36,747 nucleotides of DNA from Actinomycetes bacterium (GCA_021792855.1 JAJYTW010000020.1:1-36747), one strand, 5' to 3'. Counted from the stretch's first letter, positions 23,676 to 31,852 are shown. Translations and numbers: made by a program. The notes: generated by a model not told the origin, from the sequence alone.

Positions 23676-24788
23676 GTGATCAGATGGCGGCACGGGGTGG
23701 TCACGGCGGTCCGGCGGGAGTGGCCGGGCGCCATCGAGCTTGAGGTCGGCGTGGCCGGGCGGCCGGTGCGGGCGCTGGCCTACCCGGCCCTGGTCGGCCG
23801 GCCGGAACCGGGCGACGCGGTGCTGCTGAACGCCGGCGCGCTCGAACTCGGCCTGGGCACCGGCGGGTACGCGCTGGTGACGGCGATCCCCGGACGGCTG
23901 CCGGCCGACGCGGATGAGCCCGGGCACCTGGTGAAGGCCAGGTACACGCCGCTGCAGGCAACCGTGGCGGGCGCCGATGAGCAGGGGTCGCCGCACCACG
24001 AGGCGCTGCGCGAGGCCGACGACCTGGGCGGCCTGCCGGTGGTGATCGCCGACCTGCACTCGGCCCTGCCCGCGGTGCTGGTCGGCTACTACGCGCAACG
24101 GCCCGCTCCGGCCGGTGCGGCGGCCCCGGCCAGGCGACCGGCCGGGGGCCGGGTCGTCTACGTGATGACCGACGGCGGCGCGCTACCCGCGTGGTTCTCC
24201 CGGACCGCCGCTGGGCTGCGCGAGCACGGCTGGCTGACCGCGACGATCACGACGGGCCAGGCGTTCGGCGGGGATCTGGAGGCGGTCACGCTGCACTCCG
24301 GCCTGCTGGCGGCACGGCACGTGCTCGGCGCGGACCTGGCGGTGGTCACCCAGGGCCCCGGCAACCTCGGCACCGGCACCCGGTGGGGGTTCTCCGGGCT
24401 CGCGGCCGGTGAGGCGGTCAACGCGGCGGCGACCCTCCGCGGCCGGCCGGTCGCGGCACTGCGGATCAGCGACGCCGACCCCAGGCCCCGGCACCAGGGC
24501 ATCAGCCACCACAGCCTGACCGCCTACGGCCGGGTCGCGCTGGCCCGCGCCGACGTGGTCGTGCCCGACCTGCCCGGCCCGTTCGGCGCGCGAGTCACCG
24601 CCGCTGCCCAGGTGCTGGCCGACCGGCACGACCTGGTGCGGGTCGGCCTGGACGGGCTCGATGAGGCACTGGCCGCCTGCCCGGTGCCGCTGTCCACGAT
24701 GGGCCGGGATCTCGCCGCCGACCGGGCCTACTTCCTGGCCTGCGCGGCGGCGGGGCGGCACGCGGCCAGCCTCGCCGCCAGCGGCTAG
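23676..24788 (+). CDS. DUF3866 family protein
   Basis: A 370-residue conserved actinobacterial protein of unknown function. The N-terminal part is beta-rich (WRHGVVTAVRREWPGAIELEV ... YPALVGRPEPGDAVLLNAGAL). The C-terminal two thirds look like an alpha/beta domain (VVYVMTDGGALPAWFSRTAAGLRE, TITTGQAFGGDLEAVTLHSGLLAARHVL, VVTQGPGNLGTGTRWGFSG, DADPRPRHQGISHHSLTAYGRV). The His-rich HQGISHHS stretch and conserved acidic residues hint at a metal or phosphate site, but no reaction is known to me. The gene sits between pafB (divergent) and an FKBP gene (convergent, stops 10 bases apart), a position that it also holds in streptomycetes as far as I recall. Confidence 0.85.
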   Translation: MIRWRHGVVTAVRREWPGAIELEVGVAGRPVRALAYPALVGRPEPGDAVLLNAGALELGLGTGGYALVTAIPGRLPADADEPGHLVKARYTPLQATVAGADEQGSPHHEALREADDLGGLPVVIADLHSALPAVLVGYYAQRPAPAGAAAPARRPAGGRVVYVMTDGGALPAWFSRTAAGLREHGWLTATITTGQAFGGDLEAVTLHSGLLAARHVLGADLAVVTQGPGNLGTGTRWGFSGLAAGEAVNAAATLRGRPVAALRISDADPRPRHQGISHHSLTAYGRVALARADVVVPDLPGPFGARVTAAAQVLADRHDLVRVGLDGLDEALAACPVPLSTMGRDLAADRAYFLACAAAGRHAASLAASG

Positions 24789-24798
24789 CGGCCCGGGC

Positions 24799-25752
24799 TC
24801 AGCTCGCGACCGCGAGCACGTCCACCACGAACACCAGGGTGTCGGTGCCCTTGATGCCGGCCTGCGCGCTGCCGTTCTTGCCGTAGCCCTCGGCCGGCGG
24901 CACCACAAGCATCACCCGGCTGCCGACCTTGACCCCGACCAGGCCGGTGTTCCAGGCCGGGATCAGCTGCCCCAGCGTGAACACGTTCGGCGCGGCGGTC
25001 GGCTGCGACACCGACGGCCAGTCGCTGTTGAACACCTTGCCGGTGCGCCAGATCACGCCCACGTACCGGACCACGATCGACTGGCTCTTCTGCACGGCAG
25101 GCCCGGTGCCCTGGATCAGCGTCTTCACCACGAGCTTGCTCGGCGGCGCGTTGGACGGGATCGCGACCTGCGGGGTGCCGCCGGTCCCGAGCGTTACCGT
25201 CGGCAGCGTGCCGCCGCCGGAGCTGACCTGCTTGCCGGACGCCCTGGTGTTCGGCGTGAACGCCTGGTCCAGGTCCACCACCCAGACCAGGGTGTCGGTG
25301 CCCTTGACCCCGATCTGGGAGTTGCCCAGCTTGCCGTAGCCGTACTTAGGGGGCATCACCGCGAGCACCCGGCTGCCGACGTGCTGGCCGGTGATCGCCT
25401 TCTGCAGGCCGGTCAGGCCCATCGCCACCGGGAGCACGGTCGGGGTGCTCGCGAAGTTGGTGAATAGCAGCTTGTGCGTCTTGCCGCGCCACACGTACAG
25501 GCTGAACCTGGCCAGGTATGAGTCCGCGTTCGTCAGGACCGGGCCGGTGCCCTTGATCAGGGTCTTGGTGACCAGGGTCTTGCCCGCGGCGGCCGCCGGG
25601 ATGTGCACGGTCGGCGCGGTGCCAAGCTTCCCGGAGACCGAGACCTCCGCGTTGGGGTTGGCGGTGCCGGAGGACGAGGAGGACGACGAGCATCCTGCGA
25701 TTGCCGCGGTCACAGCCAGCGGGGCCAGAATCGCAGCGGCCAAGCGTCGCAT
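24799..25752 (-). CDS. Lipoprotein with two FKBP-type peptidyl-prolyl isomerase domains
   Basis: A 317-residue exported folding catalyst. The signal peptide MRRLAAAILAPLAVTAAIAGC ends in a lipobox (IAGC, C21), so the protein should be anchored to the outer face of the membrane; a serine tract follows. Two FKBP-like domains follow, about 50-155 and 195-317. The second keeps the family features (VVRYVGVIWRTGKVFNSDW, FTLGQLIPAWNTGLVGVKVGSRVMLVVPPAEGYG). The first lacks the aromatic and aspartate residues of the active pocket, including the usual central Trp (LTGLQKAITGQHVG), and is probably structural or substrate-binding. ATG 25752 has a weak AAGGAT before it. In related genomes this gene lies next to pafA; here 7.8 kb separate them. 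Confidence 0.88.
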   Translation of the reverse strand: MRRLAAAILAPLAVTAAIAGCSSSSSSSGTANPNAEVSVSGKLGTAPTVHIPAAAAGKTLVTKTLIKGTGPVLTNADSYLARFSLYVWRGKTHKLLFTNFASTPTVLPVAMGLTGLQKAITGQHVGSRVLAVMPPKYGYGKLGNSQIGVKGTDTLVWVVDLDQAFTPNTRASGKQVSSGGGTLPTVTLGTGGTPQVAIPSNAPPSKLVVKTLIQGTGPAVQKSQSIVVRYVGVIWRTGKVFNSDWPSVSQPTAAPNVFTLGQLIPAWNTGLVGVKVGSRVMLVVPPAEGYGKNGSAQAGIKGTDTLVFVVDVLAVAS

Positions 25753-25850
25753 GAAGATCCTTGAGGTAGACAGGCGGGAACGCGTCCACCCTACCGGCCG
25801 CACCGGGTGCGCCGGCACCGTTACGGAACGCTCGCTGTCGTCACGCCGCG

Positions 25851-28379
25851 TCAGGGGCCGGGGATCGGCTGGGTAGTCGGCTCCGGGGCCGGCTGCCGCG
25901 GCGCCAGCGGACCACCCGGCGCCAGGCTGGCGAGCAGGTTCTTGTTCCACACCATGATCGTGAATCTGCCGAGGTAGTAGATTCGCAGCGGCTGCCCGAA
26001 GGTGGCCCGCACCGACGCTACGTTCGGGTACCGATTGAATCCCGGCGGGCTCGGCACCAGCACGATGAAGTTGGCGACGTGCCGCGCGGGCTGGTACCAG
26101 TCGGTCCGCATCTCCCAGTAGTCGGTGCTGATCGTGGTGCCGTCGGCAAGCACCGAGAGCAGCCGGATCCGGCCGCCGGTTTGCAGCGTGGTGATGTTCG
26201 CGTCCCAGTAGCCCGCCAGCCCGTAGGTCAGGTGGTGCGCGCCGAGCCAGGCCGCCAGGCCCGCGTCCGGCTGGACCGCCGCCGGGCGGGTGACGAGCTG
26301 ACCGAGGCTGATCAGATAACCGGCAAGCACGACCGCCAGCGCGGGCAGCAGCCGGGCCCTGGCCAGCCGCCCGGCCAGCGCCCGGCCGGCCAGGGCGGCC
26401 CCGAATGGCAGCACCACGGTGATGTCCCGGCTGCTCAGCAGATTGTCGGCGCGGGTGCTCAGCACGTAAGCGGTCAGCGTGAGCACGATGCCGACGGCGA
26501 GCAGCCGGACCGCGGTCTCGGCCCTGGCCCACCGGCGCAGCGCCGCGATCAGCGCCCAGCCGGCCAGCCCGAGGCCGGCCAGGTGCACGACGGCCAGAAC
26601 CGCGGTCAGCCCGAGTGGCTGACCGAAGAAGTCCGCGCCGAACAGCATCGCCAGCCCGTGGCCGGTCAGGGCCAGGTAGCCGGGCAGGCTGCCCGAGCTA
26701 GCGAGGATGGCGGGGACCGGCCAGACTCGGAACCCGCCTGCCGACCTGATCAGGCCGATGGTGAAGGACGCGGCCGGCACGGCAGCCGCCGCCGCCGCGA
26801 CGATGGCGAGGTCGGGAACGATCCCGCGCCACCGAACCCGGCCCGCCAGCCGCGCCTGGTAGGCCTGAGCCAGGCCGACCACGGCGATCGGCGCGACGCC
26901 GGTGTAGACAATGATGCCGTCCCCGACCAGGCCGATCGCCAGCACCAGCGCGACCGCGATCGGCGTGTACCACCGCCGGCCTGCCCGGTCGATCAGCACG
27001 AACGCGATCAGCACCGGTACGGCCGAGCCCATGTGGTCCGGCGACCCCATCAGCGTGTACACCGCGTTACCCGCCTGCGGGGCGAGCATTATGCCGCCGG
27101 CGATCAGGCACCGGGTGACGGCCCGGCGGCCGGTCGCCCGCCCCTTGGCGAGCAGGGCGGCGAGCAGCACGATCATGGTGTAGGTCAGTGCGCTGGCGAC
27201 GTGCACCACGTCCGGGCTCAGGCCCCGCAGGTACTCGATCGCCGCGTACTCGGGAAGCTCGGTCGAGTAGAACGACACGTCGGACAGTTGCCAGCCGCGC
27301 AGCAGCGGGTTGTGGTGCAGCAGGTCCCAGGCTTGCAGCGCGTTCGACGCCCCATCCGAGGTCACCGCGGACGTCCGGGACACGTGCAGGTAGCAGATGA
27401 ACAGGGTGACGCCGACCACTGTCCAGGTGGCCACCGCGCCGATCCTGGCCAGCCAGGCAGTGCGGGACCGGCGATCGGCCGTCGGAGCCGCCGAAGCCGG
27501 AGCGGTCCGGGACGAGGCAGCCCGGGACGGCCCCCGGGTTCGCAGGATGCGCCGGGTCCGATCCGGCCGGGTCCCGGCTGGACGCGCCCGCGCCGGCCTG
27601 ATCCGGCCAGGCGCAGTCCCGGCAGGCGCAGTCCCGGCAGGCGCAGTCCCGGCAGGCGCAGTCCCGGCAGGCGCAGTCCCGGCAGGCGCAGTCCCGGCGG
27701 AGTCCGGCTCGGTGGCCGGTGGCTCGGCGGGCGCAGTCCCGGCGGGGCGGGGCTCGGGGGCTGGTGGTCCGGCATTGGCGGGCTCAGCCGCAGCCGTCGG
27801 CGGTTCGGTCGCGCCGGCCGGGCCCGGTGGCGGTGCCGGCAGCGCGCGGCGCTGGCCGGTGTCGATCGCGACGGCCGTTGCAGCGAGCGTCGAGGCCTGG
27901 ACGACGGCCGTGGCCAGCCGCCGCTGCGCGGCCGGCGCCCGGACCAGTCGGAGCAGCGCAGCCAGCCCTCGGCCGGCCAGCCGGGCCAGCCAGCGCAGCG
28001 CCGCGAGCACCGGCCGCCAGGTCCGGGCGGCGACCAGCCAGCGCGCGACCGCCGCCAGCGCCCTCAGGATTGCCTTTCCGGCCCGCCACCCTCCCCGCCC
28101 GGCTAGCCGGAGCAGTCGCCAGCCCGCCCGCACCAGCAGGCCACCGATCCTCAGCAGCAGCCGACCCGCCACCCGCAGCACCCGGCCCGCCACCCGCAGT
28201 ACCCGGCCCGCCACCCGCAGCACCCGGCCCGCCGGCGTTCCGGGCCCGGCGACAGGCGGATCTCCGCTGCCCGGATCGGCCGGCGCTGCCTCGGCCGGCG
28301 GCCGCTGCGCCGGCACCACGAGATCGACCGTCTCGGCCGGGTCAGCGGCACCGGACTGACCGGTCTGGCCGATCGTCAC
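25851..28379 (-). CDS. GT-C-like integral membrane glycosyltransferase with repeat-rich N-terminal region
   Basis: An 842-residue protein. Residues 1-305 are cytoplasmic and odd: RVLRVAG heptads (51-72) lead into an Arg/Leu/Ala-rich amphipathic stretch to about 160, then a Pro/Ala-rich part with TAPAG repeats (228-257). From about 312 there are ten or eleven membrane segments. The first outer loop has SDGASNALQAW (341-350), placed like the catalytic acidic residue of GT-C enzymes. A C-terminal outer domain of about 130 residues follows (YWDANITTLQTGG ... YYLGRFTIMVWNKN). This layout fits enzymes that use polyprenyl-phosphate sugars on the outer face, but no family signature proves it. The GTG start overlaps the epimerase stop (GTGA), which supports the long N-terminus. 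Confidence 0.68.
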   Translation of the reverse strand: MTIGQTGQSGAADPAETVDLVVPAQRPPAEAAPADPGSGDPPVAGPGTPAGRVLRVAGRVLRVAGRVLRVAGRLLLRIGGLLVRAGWRLLRLAGRGGWRAGKAILRALAAVARWLVAARTWRPVLAALRWLARLAGRGLAALLRLVRAPAAQRRLATAVVQASTLAATAVAIDTGQRRALPAPPPGPAGATEPPTAAAEPANAGPPAPEPRPAGTAPAEPPATEPDSAGTAPAGTAPAGTAPAGTAPAGTAPAGTAPGRIRPARARPAGTRPDRTRRILRTRGPSRAASSRTAPASAAPTADRRSRTAWLARIGAVATWTVVGVTLFICYLHVSRTSAVTSDGASNALQAWDLLHHNPLLRGWQLSDVSFYSTELPEYAAIEYLRGLSPDVVHVASALTYTMIVLLAALLAKGRATGRRAVTRCLIAGGIMLAPQAGNAVYTLMGSPDHMGSAVPVLIAFVLIDRAGRRWYTPIAVALVLAIGLVGDGIIVYTGVAPIAVVGLAQAYQARLAGRVRWRGIVPDLAIVAAAAAAVPAASFTIGLIRSAGGFRVWPVPAILASSGSLPGYLALTGHGLAMLFGADFFGQPLGLTAVLAVVHLAGLGLAGWALIAALRRWARAETAVRLLAVGIVLTLTAYVLSTRADNLLSSRDITVVLPFGAALAGRALAGRLARARLLPALAVVLAGYLISLGQLVTRPAAVQPDAGLAAWLGAHHLTYGLAGYWDANITTLQTGGRIRLLSVLADGTTISTDYWEMRTDWYQPARHVANFIVLVPSPPGFNRYPNVASVRATFGQPLRIYYLGRFTIMVWNKNLLASLAPGGPLAPRQPAPEPTTQPIPGP
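27610..27699. repeat. Six tandem copies of a 15-base unit
   Basis: A 15-base period runs six times, the last copy imperfect. On the minus strand it encodes TAPAG repeated six times in the cytoplasmic linker of the membrane protein. Because the unit is a multiple of three, copy-number change keeps the frame. Two partial copies lie just after it. Confidence 0.92.
28165..28227. repeat. Three tandem copies of a 21-base unit
   Basis: Copies at 28165-28185, 28186-28206 and 28207-28227 differ by one base. On the minus strand they encode the heptad RVLRVAG three times at the start of the cationic region of the membrane protein. Confidence 0.92.
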
Positions 28380-29443
28380 ATCAGCCCCGCCGCGATCGCG
28401 TCCCGCACCCAGGCGATGACCTCGTCCAGCATCGTCTCCAGCGAGGTGGTGGCCTCGAAGCCGAGCACCGCGCGCGCCTTGGCCGTGTCCGGGATCCGGC
28501 ACTGCACGTCGTCGGCGTACGGCGGATCGTGCACGAACCTCGGCGGCGCATCAGGCCCGTTGATCTTGTGCCAGATCAGCGTCGCCAGTTCCCGCACGGT
28601 CGTCCCCCGGTCGGTGGCCAGGTTGAAGTCCTCCCCGGCAGCGGCCGGGTGCGCCATCGCGGCCACGATCCCCCGGGCCAGGTCGCCGCCATAGGTGTAG
28701 TGCCTGACCTGGTCGCCGGCGCCGAGGATGTGCACCGGATCCTGGCCGATCAGGATCCGGTACACCAGGTCGGGCACCACGTGGCTCATCGCCAGCCGAA
28801 CCGTTCCGGTCCCGGCGCCGGCCAGGCCGCCAGGCTGCCGCAGCGACCTGGTCTCGCCGACTCCGACGCAGTTGAACGGCCGGACGATCGTGAACGGCAG
28901 CCGGTACTGATCCCAGGCGGCCCGGGCGAAGTACTCCACGGCCAGTTTCTGGAACCCGTAGGCGGTCGCTGGCGGCGGCATCCGGAGTTCGTCGCCCTCG
29001 GTCGACGGCCAGGCCACCGCCTGCTCGTAGACCATCGAGGACGATACGAAGGTCACCTTCGCCAGGCGCCCGGCCCGGTGCGCGGCGATCGCGGCGTCGC
29101 ACGCGGCCGCGGTGATCCGCTCGTTGGCCGCGAGCAGGTCGTACGGATAGGAGTGGAAGTAGGCGATCCCGCCCACCATCGCCGCGCCGGCGACGAACTG
29201 GTCGCAGTCGCTGACCAGGTCGGTCACCAGGCCCACGTCGGCCGCGTCGCCGCGGACGAACTCATACCCCGGGTGCGCGGCGCGGCCCTGCCTGGCCTCG
29301 CCGTACTTGGACAGGTTGTCCAGCCCGATCACCTGGTAGCCGCGGGCCAGCAGTTCGCTGACCAGGTAGCCGCCGATGAACCCGGCGGCCCCGGTGACCA
29401 GCACCTTCCCGGCCGATCCCGGCGCGGGCGACCCGGCGGTCAT
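28376..29443 (-). CDS. NAD-dependent nucleotide-sugar epimerase/dehydratase (extended SDR)
   Basis: A 355-residue extended short-chain dehydrogenase acting on a nucleotide sugar. The NAD loop is VLVTGAAGFIGGYLV near the N-terminus. The catalytic triad region is VSSSMVYE and AYGFQKLAVEYF (the YxxxK motif), followed by VRPFNCVGVGE and, late in the chain, the substrate-binding VHILGAGDQVRHYTYGGDLARGIV. The profile resembles UDP-sugar 4-epimerases and UDP-glucuronate decarboxylases. With a sugar dehydrogenase in the same operon, epimerisation or decarboxylation of a UDP-uronic acid is plausible. It overlaps both neighbours by 4 bases (ATGA upstream, GTGA downstream). Confidence 0.86.
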   Translation of the reverse strand: MTAGSPAPGSAGKVLVTGAAGFIGGYLVSELLARGYQVIGLDNLSKYGEARQGRAAHPGYEFVRGDAADVGLVTDLVSDCDQFVAGAAMVGGIAYFHSYPYDLLAANERITAAACDAAIAAHRAGRLAKVTFVSSSMVYEQAVAWPSTEGDELRMPPPATAYGFQKLAVEYFARAAWDQYRLPFTIVRPFNCVGVGETRSLRQPGGLAGAGTGTVRLAMSHVVPDLVYRILIGQDPVHILGAGDQVRHYTYGGDLARGIVAAMAHPAAAGEDFNLATDRGTTVRELATLIWHKINGPDAPPRFVHDPPYADDVQCRIPDTAKARAVLGFEATTSLETMLDEVIAWVRDAIAAGLM

Positions 29444-30288
29444 CGCGGTCCCCCGGCATCGGCGCCGGCCCGTCGCAGGCTCGCCGCGGTCCGCCGCCGC
29501 CCGAAGCAGAACAGGTACCAGCGCAGGTAGGCGGGCAGCCAGGCGGCGACCCGGAAGCCGGACTCGCCCTCGGTCCGGTCCAGCCAGACGGTCGGCAGTT
29601 CGGCCACCGGCCTGCGCAGCCTGGTCGCCTTCGCGACCAGTTCGATCCCGATCGTGAAGCCCTGGCGCGAGTCGATCCCGACCTCGCGGATGAAGGCCGT
29701 CGAGTACGCCTTGAACGAGTTGGTCGCGTCCCTGGTGCCGGCCCGCGCGAGCAGGTGCAGCGACCGGCCGGCCAGCCTGGACAGCAGCGATTTGACCGAG
29801 GCCCGGCCGACGTGCTGCCCGCCGGGCGCGTACCTGGACGCGGCCGCGACCACCACGCCGCGTTCCACCAGGGCCGCGAGGTCGTCGATCTGCCGGGCGT
29901 CATCGCTGCCGTCGGCCATCGTGACGACCACGACCTCGCCGGCCGCCTGGTCGATCCCGTACCTGATCGCGTTGGCCGGCCCGGGTCCGTACTCGCTGAC
30001 CAGGCAGCGGAGCCGGTGCTCGGCTTCGGCGTACTCCGCCGCGGCGGCCGTGGTCGGGTCGTCCGCGGTGTCCACCACCACGAGCACCTCGCACGAGGTC
30101 GCGACCGCGGTGAAGATCCGGTCAAGCACCCGGCCGATCTGCGCCTGCTCCGCCCGCGCCGGGATGATCACCGAGACCCGCGGCGGCGCCTGGATGGCCG
30201 GGCGGGATCGCCGCAGTTCGTGCTGTCGCAGCGGTGATCTGGCCAGCCGCCGGGTCCCCTGCGTGATCATCGGGCTCGGGCCGGTCAT
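29440..30288 (-). CDS. Glycosyltransferase family 2, polyprenyl-phosphate sugar synthase-like
   Basis: A 282-residue GT-A-fold transferase with no membrane segment. The N-terminal strand is VSVIIPARAEQAQIGRVLDRI, the nucleotide-binding strand EVLVVVDTADD, and the metal-binding acidic motif VTMADGSDD. The distal half (DATNSFKAYSTAFIREVGI, GFTIGIELVAKATRLRRPVAELPTVWLDRTEGESGF) follows the pattern of dolichol-phosphate mannose synthases, which load a sugar from a nucleotide donor onto a polyprenyl phosphate. The first 30 residues are basic and may touch the membrane. ATG 30288 overlaps the dehydrogenase stop (ATGA), and its own stop overlaps the epimerase start. Confidence 0.85.
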   Translation of the reverse strand: MTGPSPMITQGTRRLARSPLRQHELRRSRPAIQAPPRVSVIIPARAEQAQIGRVLDRIFTAVATSCEVLVVVDTADDPTTAAAAEYAEAEHRLRCLVSEYGPGPANAIRYGIDQAAGEVVVVTMADGSDDARQIDDLAALVERGVVVAAASRYAPGGQHVGRASVKSLLSRLAGRSLHLLARAGTRDATNSFKAYSTAFIREVGIDSRQGFTIGIELVAKATRLRRPVAELPTVWLDRTEGESGFRVAAWLPAYLRWYLFCFGRRRTAASLRRAGADAGGPR

Positions 30289-31553
30289 GCCAGCACCCCG
30301 TGGCCGAGCACGTTCCAGATGTCGATCACGGGCTTGGCCGTGCGCAGGTCCCGGTAGTGCGAATGCGGCGCCGCGATCACCAGCACATCGGCGGCGTCCA
30401 GCACGGTGCGCAACGGCAGCAGGTCCGGATCGCCGGTCACCAGCGGGTCGGTGCACAGCACCGCCCTGGCCCTGGCTCTCAGCAGACCGGCCAGGTCGTA
30501 GGAAAGGCTGGCCCGGATATCGTCCGAGCCGCCCTTGAACGCCATGCCGAGGATGCCGACGGTCGTCTCGGCCAGCGGGAACCTGGTCGCCAGCCGCTCC
30601 GCCAGGTATCCGGGCAGGCCCTGGTTCACCTCGATCGCGGCCCGGCCGAGCGGGAACTGCTCGCTGGTCCTGGCCAGCCCGAGGGTGTCCTTCAGCAGGC
30701 ACGGCCCGGCCGCGAACCCGGCCGCCGCCAGGTCGCTGGCCCGGGGGTAGCCCTGCATCAGCCCCTGCCTGATCCGCTCGTAGTCCAGGCCCAGGTCGCT
30801 GGCGATCATGTAGAACTGGTTCGCCGCGGCGAACCTGATATACCGCCAGGCATTGGTAAACAGCTTGGCTAGCTCGGCCTCCTCCACCGAGAGCGGCACC
30901 AGGCTCGGGGTCAGCCGGCCGAACAGCCTGCTGGCCCGCTCCAGGCCGCTGGCGCTCCGGCTGGCCACGATCTGGGGCAGCGCCCGCAGTTCGGTCATCG
31001 CCCGGCCCTCGGCGATCCGCTCCGGGCAGAACGCGACGTCCATGTCGATGCCCAGCCGGGCGACCAGCTTCTCCGCGCTGGCGGTGGTGCCCGGTGACAC
31101 GGTGCTGCGCAGGATCAGGATCTGGCCGTCGCGGAACTGGTCGGCACAGTCGGCCAGGGCGGCGCCGATCGACTCCGGACCCAGGTCGGCCGTTCCACCG
31201 GCCGTTCCGGCGGCCATTCCGCCGCCCGGACCCGGCGGGCGCTCGGCCGTTGGTGCCGCCCGCCCGGTGATCACCACGATCACGTGCTCGGCGGTCGCGA
31301 CCATGGCCGGATCGGTCGACGCGACCAGGTGGCCGGCCTCGACCGCCCGGCGCAGCGACTGGCCTGCCCCTGGCTCGGCGAATGGCATCCGGCCTGCGTT
31401 CACCGTGTCCACGGCCTGCGCGCCGATGTCGTAGATCGCGACCCGCAGGCCCTCGGCCGCGAGGCTGATCGCCAGCGGCAGGCCGACGTGGCCGCAACCG
31501 CCGACGATCACCACGTCGCGCGCGAACCGACTAACAGGACTCCGTCCCGTCAC
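30285..31553 (-). CDS. UDP-glucose/UDP-ManNAc-type nucleotide-sugar dehydrogenase
   Basis: A 422-residue NAD enzyme that oxidises the sugar C6 alcohol of a nucleotide sugar to the acid in two steps. It has the Rossmann loop VIVGGCGHVGLPLA (15-28), the RSTVSPGTT motif near 149-157, FCPERIAEG near 175-183, and the active-site cysteine C285 in GFAAGPCLLKDT. FCPERIAEGRAMTELRALPQIV resembles UDP-N-acetylmannosamine dehydrogenases more than glucose enzymes, so the exact substrate is open. A glycine/proline-rich loop of about 20 residues (100-122) interrupts the domain. GTG 31553 has GGGGAG six bases upstream. It is the first gene of a four-gene overlapping chain. Confidence 0.87.
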   Translation of the reverse strand: MTGRSPVSRFARDVVIVGGCGHVGLPLAISLAAEGLRVAIYDIGAQAVDTVNAGRMPFAEPGAGQSLRRAVEAGHLVASTDPAMVATAEHVIVVITGRAAPTAERPPGPGGGMAAGTAGGTADLGPESIGAALADCADQFRDGQILILRSTVSPGTTASAEKLVARLGIDMDVAFCPERIAEGRAMTELRALPQIVASRSASGLERASRLFGRLTPSLVPLSVEEAELAKLFTNAWRYIRFAAANQFYMIASDLGLDYERIRQGLMQGYPRASDLAAAGFAAGPCLLKDTLGLARTSEQFPLGRAAIEVNQGLPGYLAERLATRFPLAETTVGILGMAFKGGSDDIRASLSYDLAGLLRARARAVLCTDPLVTGDPDLLPLRTVLDAADVLVIAAPHSHYRDLRTAKPVIDIWNVLGHGVLA

Positions 31554-31649
31554 GTAATGCTCCCCCCGACCCCCGGACGAACGCTGCCGCCGGCCGGCGT
31601 TCCTGACCCCGAGAACCTGAGCCGGCGGACAGTCAGACTCTAACTACAG

Positions 31650-31673
31650 AACGTGGTCGGGGAATGGCGTTCC
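31650..31673 (-). promoter_or_regulatory. ECF-type promoter candidate GGAAC-N15-CGTT
   Basis: On the minus strand GGAAC (31673-31669) and CGTT (31653-31650), 15 bases apart, match the ECF sigma pattern of the mycobacterial SigE type. A start around 31640 would give a leader of about 90 bases for the sugar operon. The 299-base divergent gap to the sigma factor gene holds no gene. Confidence 0.4.
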
Positions 31674-31839
31674 GTATTGGCGCTGCCCGAACCGCGTGTC
31701 GCCGGGCCGCCTTGCGGCGGGTCACCCGGGCGCCGTCGCCGTCACCGAATCGTTACCGGAGGGACCGACCGACTGGCGCCTCCCGACGTGTTCTCTGGTG
31801 TCCGAGATATCCGACCACGACAGCGCCCGGCCGGCCGCG

Positions 31840-31852
31840 AAGGAGGTGATCC
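31840..31852 (+). promoter_or_regulatory. Full-length Shine-Dalgarno AAGGAGGTGATCC
   Basis: Thirteen bases match the complement of the conserved 16S rRNA 3' end (GGATCACCTCCTT). It runs directly into the GTG of the sigma factor gene, with GGAGG six bases from the start codon. Such a long match is unusual, since natural sites commonly pair over 4-6 bases. Confidence 0.85.

Noticed and set aside
26079-28106. Plus-strand open frame of 675 codons opposite the membrane protein
   Set aside because: Composition typical of a GC-rich shadow frame, with no domain; the opposite strand encodes a clear membrane protein.
27610-28227. Possible CRISPR-like array
   Set aside because: The repeats are directly tandem with no spacers, and they encode in-frame amino-acid repeats.
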